64,000 nt of DNA, taken from positions 88,060-152,059 of the forward strand of contig NZ_QURL01000009.1 in assembly GCF_003403015.1 (NCBI RefSeq). Direction: 5' to 3'. The notes under the pieces were generated by a model. The model ran no database searches. It was given only the letters and a program-made list of their open reading frames with translations, and was not told where the DNA came from. The position numbers were made by a program, and so were the translations under genes. The first letter of the stretch is position 1, and each line of letters begins with the position of its first letter. Positions 44,295-53,001 of the stretch are shown one piece after another. The DNA comes from Fulvimarina endophytica. GTDB lineage: Bacteria; Pseudomonadota; Alphaproteobacteria; Rhizobiales; Rhizobiaceae.

Positions 44295-45032
44295 TCAGCC
44301 GAGCGGGCCGGCCTCGTCGTCCTCGTCGTTCTCCGCCGGGCCGGCCTCGTCGCGCCGTCCCTTGAAGGTCTTTGCGAGAAGATAGAGTTCGACCGAGCCG
44401 TCGCGGCTCGCCGGCGGCTTGACGTGATGGACGGTGCGGAAATTGCGCTTCAGGAGATCGAGCAGATCGCGCTCGGTTCCGCCCTGGAACGTCTTGCAGA
44501 GAAAATGCCCGCCGGGCTTCAGGGTGCGCACCGCGAAATCGGCGGCCACCTCGCACAGATGCATGGTGCGCAGATGATCGGTCTGGCGATGGCCGATGGT
44601 GGGCGCGGCCATGTCGGACATGACGATGTCGGGCGCGCCGCCCAGCGTCTCGATCAGGCGCTCGGGGGCCTCTTCGGCGAGGAAGTCCATGAGCAGGATT
44701 TCAGCCCCGCTAACCGGCCCGACCTCCAGATAGTCGATGCCCACGACGCGGATATCGTCATTGGCCGAGCCCGTGCGCTCCACCGCGACCTGGCACCAGC
44801 CGCCGGGCGCCGCGCCGAGATCGACCACGCGCTGGCCGCGCTTGAGAAGCTGGTAGCGGTCGTCGATCTCGATCAGCTTGTAGGCCGCGCGGGATCGATA
44901 GCCGTCGGCCTTGGCCTGGCGCACATAGGGATCGTTGAGCTGGCGCTCGATCCATCGCCGCGAGGAGGATTTGAGGCCGCGCTTCTTCTTGACCTTGACG
45001 TGCAGGCCCCGCGGATTGTTCTCTTTCGTCAT
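44295..45032 (-). CDS. rlmE: 23S rRNA (uridine-2'-O)-methyltransferase RlmE (FtsJ/RrmJ)
   Basis: A 245-residue SAM-dependent methyltransferase that modifies U2552 of 23S rRNA in the A loop. The motifs are SRAAYKLIEIDDRYQLLK, RVVDLGAAPGGWCQVA (SAM site) and PDIVMSDMAAPTIGHRQTDH. The K-D-K-E catalytic residues are expected at the first Lys, the Asp of MSD, the Lys of FLCKTFQGG and the Glu of SVELYLL. The C-terminal 20 residues are acidic. The ATG at 45032 overlaps the upstream ppx stop by four bases, so the two are coupled. Confidence 0.95.
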   Translation of the reverse strand: MTKENNPRGLHVKVKKKRGLKSSSRRWIERQLNDPYVRQAKADGYRSRAAYKLIEIDDRYQLLKRGQRVVDLGAAPGGWCQVAVERTGSANDDIRVVGIDYLEVGPVSGAEILLMDFLAEEAPERLIETLGGAPDIVMSDMAAPTIGHRQTDHLRTMHLCEVAADFAVRTLKPGGHFLCKTFQGGTERDLLDLLKRNFRTVHHVKPPASRDGSVELYLLAKTFKGRRDEAGPAENDEDDEAGPLG

Positions 45033-46747
45033 TCCATGCTCCGACGCGGGGACCGGCCGGGCTTTCGCCAGACCTGGTCGGCGACCATCATCTCGATCAG
45101 AAGACCTTCCCTGAGGCCGCGATCGGCGACGCGCAAGGCTCTTGCCGGCCAGACCCGGCGGATCGCCTCCAGGATCGCGCAGCCCGCGAGCACGAGATCC
45201 GCCCGGTCGCTGCCGATGCAGGGATTGGCGACCCGCTCCTCGAAACTCCAGCCCAGCACCCTGCGCACCAGCCTGTCGGTCTCGTCGCGGGTCAGCCACA
45301 ACCCGTCCACCTGCCGGCGGTCGTAGCGCTCGAGGTCGAGATGGATGCCGGCGAGCGTCGTCACCGTCCCGGACGTGCCGAGCAGGTGGAAACCGGGGGT
45401 GTCGACGAGATCGTCGAGGCTCCGGCAGCCCGGAAAGTCCGTGAGTAGCGCGGTCGCGTCCGCGATCATGGTCTCGAAGAGCTCCTGCGAGACATTGCGC
45501 CCGCCATAGCGCTCGGCGAGGGAGACGACGCCGATCGGCAGCGAGGTCCAGCCGACGATCCGGCTCGCGAGCTTGCGCGTGGGGCCGCTGCGAAGATCGA
45601 GAAGGGCGATTTCCGAGGAGCCGCCGCCGATATCGAAGAGGACGGCGCCGCGCGTGCCGCTCTCCACGAGCGAGCCGCAGCCCGAAACCGCGAGGCGGGC
45701 TTCGGCCTCCCGGCTGACGATCTCCAGCGACAATCCCGTCTCGCGCTCCACCCGCTCGATGAATTCGGCGCCGTTGGCCGCCGCCCGGCAGGCTTCCGTC
45801 GCGATGAGGCGCATGCGGGTGACCTCGCGCGCGGCGAGCTTCTGGGCGCAGACAGAGAGCGCGCCGATGGCGCGGTCCATGGCGCCGCTCGACAGGGCGC
45901 CGGTGCGTCCGAGGCCTTCGCCGAGGCGCACGATGCGCGAAAAGGCGTCGACCACGCGGAACTGGCCGGGCCGGGTCGGGACCGCCATCAGGAGACGGCA
46001 GTTGTTGGTGCCGAGATCGAGGGCCGCGTAGACGGCGGACGGCCGGGCGGCCGCAGCCACGGGAGGACGGCTCGCGGGCCGGGCGTCGCGGACGGGCCCT
46101 GCCGCCGCCTCAGCCGTCCCGTTCGGCGCAGGCGCCTTCGCGCCGGGCTGGTCGGCACGGGGCGTGCCGGACTTGGCGCCGGACCTGCCGCGTCCACGGC
46201 GCAGCTTCCGCATGCCACGCTGGCGACCTTCGCCGCTCTCTGGCGCTGCCTCCTGCCGATTGTCGGCGGCCGGATCGCGGCCAGGTCTCTCCGGGCGATT
46301 GGCCTCGTCGATGCGGGCGGGCGAGCCGTTCGAACTGCCCGATCCCCGGCGACGGCGGCGCTTCTGGCGCTTGGAGAGGCGGGCCTCCTCGCCCTCGGTG
46401 CCGTCATTCGGCCCTTTTGCGCGAGCCTTTGCTGGCTGCGAACCCTGCGGCTGGTCGGGGGACGGCGGACGCGATCCTCCCGTCCGCCGGGCGGACCGTT
46501 TCCGCGCGCCGTTGCGTCTGTGTTTCGGCTCGAGGGCCTGGCCGGACCGTGTCGCGGCCGATGCGCCTTCGAGATCCGAGCTGGTCCGCCGGTCGGACTC
46601 GTTCTGTCGATCCGCAGGCGCGCGACGCTGATCGCGGCCTTGTGCCTGCGTTGGACTCGTATCCGGGCTGAACGACGGTTTCAGGTCCCGTTCCGATTTC
46701 TCTCCAGACGAGCGACGTGGGCGGTTCCCTTCGTTCCCACTTGTCAA
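45029..46747 (-). CDS. Ppx/GppA exopolyphosphatase family protein with a long basic N-terminus
   Basis: A 572-residue protein whose last 336 residues form the Ppx/GppA ASKHA-fold phosphatase: YAALDLGTNNCRLLMAV (from about 240), ATEACRAAANG, VLFDIGGGSSEIALLD and LGTSGTVTTLAGIHL. These enzymes cut polyphosphate or pppGpp. The first 236 residues are very unusual: disordered, about one quarter Arg and Lys, with RRRRRG and RGRGR runs, possibly for nucleic-acid or ribosome binding. The start is a TTG at 46747 with GGAG seven bases upstream. An alternative start near residue 237 would remove the extension. It overlaps rlmE, which fits a ribosome-related role. Confidence 0.88.
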   Translation of the reverse strand: MTSGNEGNRPRRSSGEKSERDLKPSFSPDTSPTQAQGRDQRRAPADRQNESDRRTSSDLEGASAATRSGQALEPKHRRNGARKRSARRTGGSRPPSPDQPQGSQPAKARAKGPNDGTEGEEARLSKRQKRRRRRGSGSSNGSPARIDEANRPERPGRDPAADNRQEAAPESGEGRQRGMRKLRRGRGRSGAKSGTPRADQPGAKAPAPNGTAEAAAGPVRDARPASRPPVAAAARPSAVYAALDLGTNNCRLLMAVPTRPGQFRVVDAFSRIVRLGEGLGRTGALSSGAMDRAIGALSVCAQKLAAREVTRMRLIATEACRAAANGAEFIERVERETGLSLEIVSREAEARLAVSGCGSLVESGTRGAVLFDIGGGSSEIALLDLRSGPTRKLASRIVGWTSLPIGVVSLAERYGGRNVSQELFETMIADATALLTDFPGCRSLDDLVDTPGFHLLGTSGTVTTLAGIHLDLERYDRRQVDGLWLTRDETDRLVRRVLGWSFEERVANPCIGSDRADLVLAGCAILEAIRRVWPARALRVADRGLREGLLIEMMVADQVWRKPGRSPRRSME

Positions 46748-47134
46748 CTCATGTCTCCGGCGCGCATCTCCGATCGATCTCGAAGGGCGCCTTTATTGGT
46801 TTGTCACCGGGGAGTGTATCAATCCATGGCTCGGAAACAAGGGCGGGTGGCGCGGTGCGTTCATCGCTGCCTTCGAGGCCCCATCCGTGCGCGCGGGTCG
46901 GGTGGAAAGGCTCGGGCACCGAATCGATACGCCCAAGCGGGCCATTCATGACTGGCAGGGCGTGAGGCCGTTCTCGGTCGGGGACATGCCCGCGCCGGAC
47001 GCGGTCATCCGGCCGGCGCCGGGGCGCGAGGGCTGCGACGGCCCGGGCTGCAACGCCCGCGATGGGGAACGATTGGCGCGATCTTAGCGCAGGTCCGGCC
47101 TTTTGATTCGGCCGGCGATTGCCGGCTTCGAACC
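46748..47134. other. Gap before ppx, no gene seen
   Basis: A 387-bp gap between the MarR gene and ppx, both on the minus strand. It must hold the ppx promoter. A loose candidate is TTGATA (rc, near 46825) with an AATAAA-like -10 near 46800. A GCCGGCGATTGCCGGC hairpin just after the MarR stop (near 47112) could be a weak terminator without a T run. Short frames here have no family resemblance. Confidence 0.45.
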
Positions 47135-47605
47135 TCAGCCGGCGAGCGCCTCGGCCTCTTCGATCGGCTCGCAGGTCATGTTCTCGCGCAGGCGGGACAG
47201 GAGCCGTTCGACTTCGGCGCATTCCTCGGCCGAAAATCCGCGGGTGATCGACTGGTAGACCTCGAGGGCGATCGGACGCGCATCGGCGAAGATCTGGGCG
47301 GCCTTGTCCGTTGTGTGGATGACCTTGGCGCGGCGATCCTTCGGATCGGGAGAGCGCTGCACGAGGTTCCGGGTCTCGAGCCGGTCGAGATAGGCCGAAA
47401 GCGTCATCGGCTCGACGCCCATGCGCTCGGCGAGCACCGCTTGACGGCTTCCTTCGTTGCGCGCCACATGGGACAGGGCGCGGATCTCTCCGGGGGTCAG
47501 TTCGAGGCCGGCTTCGATCACCGCCTTCTCGAACTTCTGGCGGAACAGCCGGGCGACGTCCGTCAGCAGGAAACCCAGCGAATGACCCGTTTCGAGGTTT
47601 GGCAT
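47135..47605 (-). CDS. MarR-family transcriptional regulator
   Basis: A 156-residue winged-helix regulator. Features are LGFLLTDVARLFRQKFEKA, LTPGEIRALSHVARNEGSRQ, AERMGVEPMTLSAYLDRLE (recognition helix), the wing LVQRSPDPKDRRAKVIHTT and a C-terminal dimerisation helix. MarR proteins usually repress a nearby gene until a ligand binds. The ATG at 47605 (MPNLETGHS) was chosen over a longer, unlike N-terminus. It is divergent from the M3 peptidase gene across a 160-bp gap, which is the natural place for its operator. No effector is suggested by sequence. Confidence 0.9.
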   Translation of the reverse strand: MPNLETGHSLGFLLTDVARLFRQKFEKAVIEAGLELTPGEIRALSHVARNEGSRQAVLAERMGVEPMTLSAYLDRLETRNLVQRSPDPKDRRAKVIHTTDKAAQIFADARPIALEVYQSITRGFSAEECAEVERLLSRLRENMTCEPIEEAEALAG

Positions 47606-47765
47606 CAGACATCCTGTTGGGCACGATGCGGCTGAACGCCACGACCAAAGATAACAGATGCAATAGCAACTGAGTCTTAAGATGGGAAGCCTTTTTCCTA
47701 CGTTAGGGTTAGAAATTGTCGGCTCAGCCGCCAAAGGACACGCACAGAAGGGAATTCGAGCCGAT

Positions 47766-49841
47766 ATGACCGTTCAGACCGAGGCGTCCCGATCGGACGA
47801 AACGCCGACCGCGAGCGACAGTCTCGCCAGCGAACTTCATCTCTGCGCGAGCGGCGATGCGGCCGGTTTCGAGCGCGCGATCAGGCAGGCGATCGAGGCC
47901 CATGACGCGGAAATCGCCGCGATCACCGGGTGCGAGGACGCGCCCGATTTCGAGAACACCGTGAAGGCGCTCGAACAGGCCGGCCGGGCGCTTTCCCATT
48001 CGGTGCGCAGCTTCTCGGTCGTCGCCGCCACCAGCACGACGGACGAAATCCAGCGGCTGGAGCGCGACCTGTCGCCGGTTCTTTCCCGGCATTTCTCCGC
48101 GATCATGCTCGATACGAAGCTCTTTGCCCGGATCGATTCGCTGATGGGCGATCCGGCCGCCGCGAATGCGATGACGGCGCAGGAGCATCGGGCGGGCGAG
48201 CGCATGCACGACGCCATGAAGCGGGCCGGCGCGCAGCTGCCCGACGAATCCCGTGCCCGTCTTGCCGAGATCGAGACTCGGTTGTCGGAACTCTTCACCG
48301 CCTTCAGCCAGAATATTCTCGCCGACGAGCGCGACTGGACGATGGACCTCTCCGAGGGCGATCTCGGCGGTCTGCCGGACTGGCTCGTCCGGTCCCTTCG
48401 GGCCGCCGGCGAGGAGCGCGGACGCGATGTGCCGGTGCTCACCCTGTCGCGCTCCTTCGTCGTCCCCTTCCTCGAACACAGCGATCGGGCCGATCTCAGG
48501 CGCAAGGCCTTCGAGGCCTGGACGAGACGCGGCGAGAGCGAAGGGGCGCACGACAACCGTCCGGTGATGGTGGAGATCCTGAATCTGAGGGCCGAGAAGG
48601 CGAGGCTCCTCGGCTATCGGACCTATGCCGCCTTCAAGCTCGACGATCAGATGGCGAAGACGCCGGACACGGTCCGCGAGCTTCTGATGCGGGTCTGGGA
48701 GCCGGCACGCATGCGGGCCGAGCGCGATGCCGAGGCGCTCGGTGAACTGGCTCGGGCCGACGGGCTGGAGACGGTCGCGCCCTCGGACTGGCGCTATTAT
48801 GCCGCGCGGCGGCGCAGCCGCGACCTCGATTTCGACGAGGCGGCGCTGAAGCCCTATTTCTCGCTCGACGCCATGATCGAGGCCGCCTTCGACGTGGCGA
48901 ACCGGCTCTTCGGGGTTCGGTTCGAGGCGATCGAGGGCGTCAAGGCCTGGCATCCGGACGTGCGGGCATGGCGCGTGCTTCGGGCCGACGGGCGCGAGCA
49001 GGGCTATTTTCTCGGCGATTACTTCGCCCGGGCCTCCAAGCGGTCCGGCGCCTGGATGAGCGTCCTTCGGCCCCAGCACAGGATGGACGGCGGCCAGACG
49101 CCGATCGTCTACAATGTCTGCAATTTCGCAAAGCCTGCGCGCGGCGAGCCGGCCTTGCTCTCGCTGAGCGATGCGACGACCCTCTATCACGAATTCGGCC
49201 ATGCCCTTCACGGCCTTCTCTCGGATGTCGAATTCCCGAGCCTGTCGGGAACCGCGGTCGCGCGCGACTTCGTGGAACTGCCCTCGCAGCTCTTCGAACA
49301 CTGGCTGATGGTGCCCGAGATCCTGTCGGTCCATGCCCGCCACGTGGAGACCGGCGATCCGCTCCCCGAGGCGATGGTCGCGCGCATGCGCAAGGCCAAG
49401 ACCCTCGATGCGGGCTTCGAGACGGTGGAATATCTCGCCTCTGCGATCGTCGATCTCGACCTTCACGACGGCGAGGCGGTGGAGGCCCGCCCGCTGGAGA
49501 CGGAGCGCGAGACCCTGCGGGGTCTCGGCATGCCGCCGGCGATCGTCATGCGCCACCGCACCCCGCATTTCGCCCATGTCTTCTCGGGCGAAGGCTATTC
49601 GGCGGGCTATTACAGCTATCTGTGGTCCGAGGTGCTGGATGCCGACGCCTTCGAGGCCTTCGGCGAGGCGGGCGATCCGTTCCATGCCGAAACCGCCGCA
49701 AGATTGCTCACCCACGTCTATTCGGCGGGCAACGGCGCGGATGCGGACATTCTCTATGCCCGCTTCCGGGGACGCGAGCCCGATCCCGCCGCCCTGATGC
49801 GCAAGCGCGGCTTTGCAGAAGCCGCCGAAGCCGCCGAGTGA
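47766..49841 (+). CDS. M3 family metallopeptidase (peptidyl-dipeptidase/oligopeptidase type)
   Basis: A 691-residue zinc peptidase of the thimet/Dcp family that breaks down short peptides. The zinc site is HEFGH (475-479) in TLYHEFGHALHGLL, with the third ligand in SQLFEHWLM. Substrate-binding GYSAGYYSYLWSEVLDAD lies near the end. There is no signal peptide, so it acts in the cytoplasm. The ATG at 47766 follows GAATTCGAGCCGAT; the MarR gene is divergent. The length (about 690) suits Dcp or OpdA; the exact type cannot be told. Confidence 0.93.
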   Translation: MTVQTEASRSDETPTASDSLASELHLCASGDAAGFERAIRQAIEAHDAEIAAITGCEDAPDFENTVKALEQAGRALSHSVRSFSVVAATSTTDEIQRLERDLSPVLSRHFSAIMLDTKLFARIDSLMGDPAAANAMTAQEHRAGERMHDAMKRAGAQLPDESRARLAEIETRLSELFTAFSQNILADERDWTMDLSEGDLGGLPDWLVRSLRAAGEERGRDVPVLTLSRSFVVPFLEHSDRADLRRKAFEAWTRRGESEGAHDNRPVMVEILNLRAEKARLLGYRTYAAFKLDDQMAKTPDTVRELLMRVWEPARMRAERDAEALGELARADGLETVAPSDWRYYAARRRSRDLDFDEAALKPYFSLDAMIEAAFDVANRLFGVRFEAIEGVKAWHPDVRAWRVLRADGREQGYFLGDYFARASKRSGAWMSVLRPQHRMDGGQTPIVYNVCNFAKPARGEPALLSLSDATTLYHEFGHALHGLLSDVEFPSLSGTAVARDFVELPSQLFEHWLMVPEILSVHARHVETGDPLPEAMVARMRKAKTLDAGFETVEYLASAIVDLDLHDGEAVEARPLETERETLRGLGMPPAIVMRHRTPHFAHVFSGEGYSAGYYSYLWSEVLDADAFEAFGEAGDPFHAETAARLLTHVYSAGNGADADILYARFRGREPDPAALMRKRGFAEAAEAAE

Positions 49842-49892
49842 ACGAGGCCTAAGGCGGGGGCGGGCGGCACGGAGCCCGCCCGGCCGCTTCCG

Positions 49893-50735
49893 TCAGACGC
49901 CTTCGAGAACGATCACGGTCGGCTGGCGGGGCAGTGTCGCCGGCGAGACGGAGATGCTCCGGCTCGCCGGTCGCTCGACGGCGAAGTCCGGCAGCTTGTC
50001 GAGAAAGCGCTCGATCGGTCCGCGAAACCGGTGCATCGGCAGGACGATGGAGGATCTGAGCCGCTCGGCGATCTCGCCCATTCCGGCCTGGCTCATCGTC
50101 ATCCCGCCATCCACCGGAACCATCACGATGTCGAGTCGGCCGATCGCCGAATAATCCTCCTCGGTGAGGAGATGATGCAGATGGCCGAGATGGCCGATGC
50201 ACAGGCCCCCGGTCTCGAAGACGAAGATGGAATTGCCGTCCGGCTCCATGCCGTCATAGCCGCGAATGTCCGTGGGCACGTTGCGCACGTAGACGTCGCC
50301 CTCGGTCAGCCGATGGCGCGCCGCGCCCCCGGCCGGGTTCCAGCCCGGCAGGACATGGGCGATCGCCGGGTCCGGATAGAGGGTGAAATGGCTCGAATGG
50401 GCTTTGTTCATGGTGACGATATCCGGCATGAACTCGCCCGAATAGCCGGCGTAATCGGTTGCGACGGTGACGCCCTCTGGGCTCTCGATCACGAAGGTCG
50501 AATGGCCCACATAGGTGATCTCAGTGACGCGCTCGCGCGAGCGGTCCTGGAAGAGACCGCGGCCGGCGTCCTCGCCCTGAACGAAGGTCGCGTGCGGCAC
50601 GAGGCCCGCAATGGCCCGGCACTGGCTGGGCGGTTCCTCCTCGCCGGCCGCCTGCTGGGCGCGCACGGGCAGGATCGTGAGCGCGAGGCAGGCGAGGATC
50701 GCCAGGGACATGCGACTTGGCGCGAAAGCCTTCAT
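49893..50735 (-). CDS. Exported MBL-fold (UlaG-like) metallohydrolase
   Basis: A 280-residue protein with a signal peptide (SLAILACLALTILPVRAQ) followed by a metallo-beta-lactamase-like fold. TYVGHSTFVIESPEGVTVATDYAG and CIGHLGHLHHLLTEED match the UlaG-like family, but the usual HxHxDH metal motif is changed to a HSSHF stretch (AHSSHFTLYP), so metal binding may be altered. Its convergent neighbour is the peptidase gene, and the next gene on its right, a BLUF gene, is divergent. The substrate is unknown. Confidence 0.8.
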   Translation of the reverse strand: MKAFAPSRMSLAILACLALTILPVRAQQAAGEEEPPSQCRAIAGLVPHATFVQGEDAGRGLFQDRSRERVTEITYVGHSTFVIESPEGVTVATDYAGYSGEFMPDIVTMNKAHSSHFTLYPDPAIAHVLPGWNPAGGAARHRLTEGDVYVRNVPTDIRGYDGMEPDGNSIFVFETGGLCIGHLGHLHHLLTEEDYSAIGRLDIVMVPVDGGMTMSQAGMGEIAERLRSSIVLPMHRFRGPIERFLDKLPDFAVERPASRSISVSPATLPRQPTVIVLEGV

Positions 50736-50942
50736 CTCGTCACCTCCAGGCAGCCGGAACTGCGCGGCCTGCGCCTTGCCACCTTGTCCGAAGGTGTCGA
50801 GGCGAAGCCTTGATCCGGCAAGCTTAACCGATCCGGCTCTGGGCGCGGTTCAAACTCGCGTTATTCTCTCTTGGACGGGATGTCGCAGGTCGCCAGACCG
50901 CATGTGCGCCGGCACAGACCGCCGGGATGGGAGGAGTTCGTC

Positions 50943-51377
50943 ATGCCGATCCACCGCATCGCCTATGTCTCGGTGCCCCATCCGGCGCTGACCGGTGGGG
51001 ATATCGCCGACATTCTGAGGGCCGCGCGAGCCCGCAATGCCAGTCTGAAGCTCTCCGGTATGCTGCTTCACGAATTCGGCCGCTTCATCCAGCTTCTGGA
51101 GGGACCCGCCGCCTCGCTCGAAACGGTGCTGGACGCGATCAGCCGCGATACCCGCCATACGAACATGCGGGTCTTTCTCAGCCAGAGCGGGTTCGAGCGC
51201 AGCTTCGGGCGCTGGGCGATGTGGTCGCATTTCTCGCGCGGCGAATTGACCGAGGGCGAGACGCACGCCCGCGAAATCCTGCAGCGGGCCGCACTGGAAA
51301 ATCTCGCCGACATGGAGCGCGAGACCGCGCGCAGATCCATGAGGGCGAGGTGGAGAGCAGACAGGCCCGGCGCCTGA
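50943..51377 (+). CDS. BLUF-domain blue-light sensor
   Basis: A 144-residue protein with a single BLUF domain (about residues 3-95), which binds FAD and senses blue light. The key residues line up: Tyr8 in RIAYVS, Asn32 in RARNASLKLSGMLL and Gln50 in GRFIQLLEGP, with a conserved DTRHTNMRVFL strand and GRWAM near the variable Trp/Met region. No effector domain is attached, so it is a short BLUF protein that acts through a partner. The C-terminal 45 residues are charged and helical. The ATG at 50943 follows GGGAGGAG. The 207-bp gap upstream holds its promoter. Confidence 0.88.
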   Translation: MPIHRIAYVSVPHPALTGGDIADILRAARARNASLKLSGMLLHEFGRFIQLLEGPAASLETVLDAISRDTRHTNMRVFLSQSGFERSFGRWAMWSHFSRGELTEGETHAREILQRAALENLADMERETARRSMRARWRADRPGA

Positions 51378-51419
51378 GACGCGGCAGAAACGCGGCGCGG
51401 CTCCGTCCGCCCGGTGGTT

Positions 51420-51941
51420 TTACGCCGCCGGCGCGCCGCCGGCCTCCAGCATCTCGCGCCAGCGCGCCTTGATCGCCGCCGCCTTGTCCTCCGGCTGGCG
51501 GGGATAGGAGAGCTCGTTCTCGCTGATCGTCACATGGGGCTGCCGGGACGAGACCCAGATATGGCCCGCCGGAACGAGCCAGGACGTATCGTCGAGGGTG
51601 CCGGCCTTGATGTTGAGGCGGCCGGGATCGTTCTCGGAGCGATGCTGGATGCGCACGCCGCAGGAGGGGCAGAAGTCGCCATAGCGCGTGCCGCCGGTCT
51701 CGGAGGTGCGCGAGACCGTGCGCATCGCGCCCGTCACCTCGACATGGGCCGGATCGACGCGCAGGCTCATGCCGTAGGCGCTCGACGACTGGCGCTGGCA
51801 TTCGGTGCAGTGACAGAAATAGAGGGCCTGGGGCACGCCAGAGATCGCATAGCGGACCTTGCCGCAGGCGCATCCGCCGGTCAGCGGCAGTTCGGGCAAG
51901 GAGACGGGCGTGACGGGCCGGTCCGGCGTGTTCGCGCTCAT
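51420..51941 (-). CDS. GFA family (glutathione-dependent formaldehyde-activating type) protein
   Basis: A 173-residue zinc-binding protein. The GFA cysteine set is visible: GGCACGKVRY (Cys24, Cys26), CHCTECQRQ (43, 45, 48) and CPSCG (91, 94). Most members bind zinc and have no proven activity apart from the formaldehyde-glutathione enzyme. The ATG at 51941 was chosen because upstream sequence has no family resemblance. It lies between the convergent BLUF gene (43 bp away) and yebC. Confidence 0.9.
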   Translation of the reverse strand: MSANTPDRPVTPVSLPELPLTGGCACGKVRYAISGVPQALYFCHCTECQRQSSSAYGMSLRVDPAHVEVTGAMRTVSRTSETGGTRYGDFCPSCGVRIQHRSENDPGRLNIKAGTLDDTSWLVPAGHIWVSSRQPHVTISENELSYPRQPEDKAAAIKARWREMLEAGGAPAA

Positions 51942-52074
51942 CGCGCTCTCCCTCTTCGATGGCCTTTCGTCCCGCTGACGAGGAGGATCGGTCTCCCGGC
52001 GACGTTCTGGACCTTTGCGGCGATGTTTTTTATATGACGGAGACTTTCGCACATTCCAGCACGACGGGGTCCCG

Positions 52075-52824
52075 ATGGCCGGCCATTCACAGTTCAAGAA
52101 CATCATGCACCGCAAGGGGCGCCAGGACGCCGTGCGCTCCAAGATGTTCTCCAAGCTCGCCCGCGAAATCACCGTCGCCGCCAAGTCCGGCCTGCCGGAC
52201 CCGGAGATGAATCCGCGCCTGCGCCTGGCCGTCAACAACGCCAAGTCCCAGTCCATGCCGAAGGACAATATCGAGCGGGCGATCAAGAAGGCGGCCGGCG
52301 GCGATTCGGAGAACTACGAGGAAGTGCGCTACGAGGGCTACGGGCCCGCAGGCGTCGCCGTCATCGTCGAGGCGCTGACGGACAACCGCAACCGCACCGC
52401 CTCCAATGTGCGCTCCTATTTCACCAAGTCGGGTGGCTCCCTCGGGGAAACCGGCTCGGTCTCCTTCATGTTCGACCATGTGGGCGAGATCGTCTATCCG
52501 GCCTCGGCCGGCGAGCCCGACGCGGTGCTGGAAGCTGCGATCGAGGCGGGCGGCGACGACGTGATCTCCGACGAGGAGACCCACACGATCATCACCGCCT
52601 TCGAGGATCTGGGCGAGGTCGCGGCGGCACTCGAGGAGAAGCTCGGCCAGCCGACGCGCGTCAAGGCGATCTGGCGTCCGCAGACCGGCGCGCCGGTGGA
52701 CGAGGACAAGGCGCAGAGCGTCATGCGCCTCATCGACAATCTCGACGACGACGACGACGTGCAGAACGTCTATGCCAATTACGAGGTCGACGAAGAGACC
52801 ATGGCCAAGCTCTCGGCCGCCTGA
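52075..52824 (+). CDS. yebC: YebC/PmpR family transcriptional/translation factor
   Basis: A 249-residue YebC-type protein. It opens MAGHSQFKNIMHRKGRQDA, has SMPKDNIERAIKKAAGG and YEEVRYEGYGPAGVAVIVE, and ends with acidic DNLDDDDDVQNVYANYEV. Members were annotated as DNA-binding regulators, and some are now linked to relief of ribosome stalling at proline runs. The ATG at 52075 is the family start. A terminator follows at 52861. In many genomes yebC lies upstream of ruvC-ruvA-ruvB, which is not the case here. Confidence 0.95.
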   Translation: MAGHSQFKNIMHRKGRQDAVRSKMFSKLAREITVAAKSGLPDPEMNPRLRLAVNNAKSQSMPKDNIERAIKKAAGGDSENYEEVRYEGYGPAGVAVIVEALTDNRNRTASNVRSYFTKSGGSLGETGSVSFMFDHVGEIVYPASAGEPDAVLEAAIEAGGDDVISDEETHTIITAFEDLGEVAAALEEKLGQPTRVKAIWRPQTGAPVDEDKAQSVMRLIDNLDDDDDVQNVYANYEVDEETMAKLSAA

Positions 52825-52860
52825 GGCCGGGCCGTTCTCTCCGGCCGCACGGTCGGTTCG

Positions 52861-52897
52861 TGCCCGGGGCGTGATCGCTTCGGGCATCGGGGTTTTT
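52861..52897 (+). terminator. Intrinsic terminator after yebC
   Basis: TGCCCG (52861-52866) pairs with CGGGCA (52881-52886), with further partial pairs inside. TCGGGG and five T residues (52893-52897) follow. It lies about 40 bp after the yebC stop. Confidence 0.75.
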
Positions 52898-53001
52898 CGG
52901 GCATTCGAGACGAAAGCATCGGATTAACCACGCCTCTCAACCGGTGATTCACCTCGTCATGGCAGCCTGAATGGATGTCGATCCATCTCAGGAGCGCTGC
53001 C

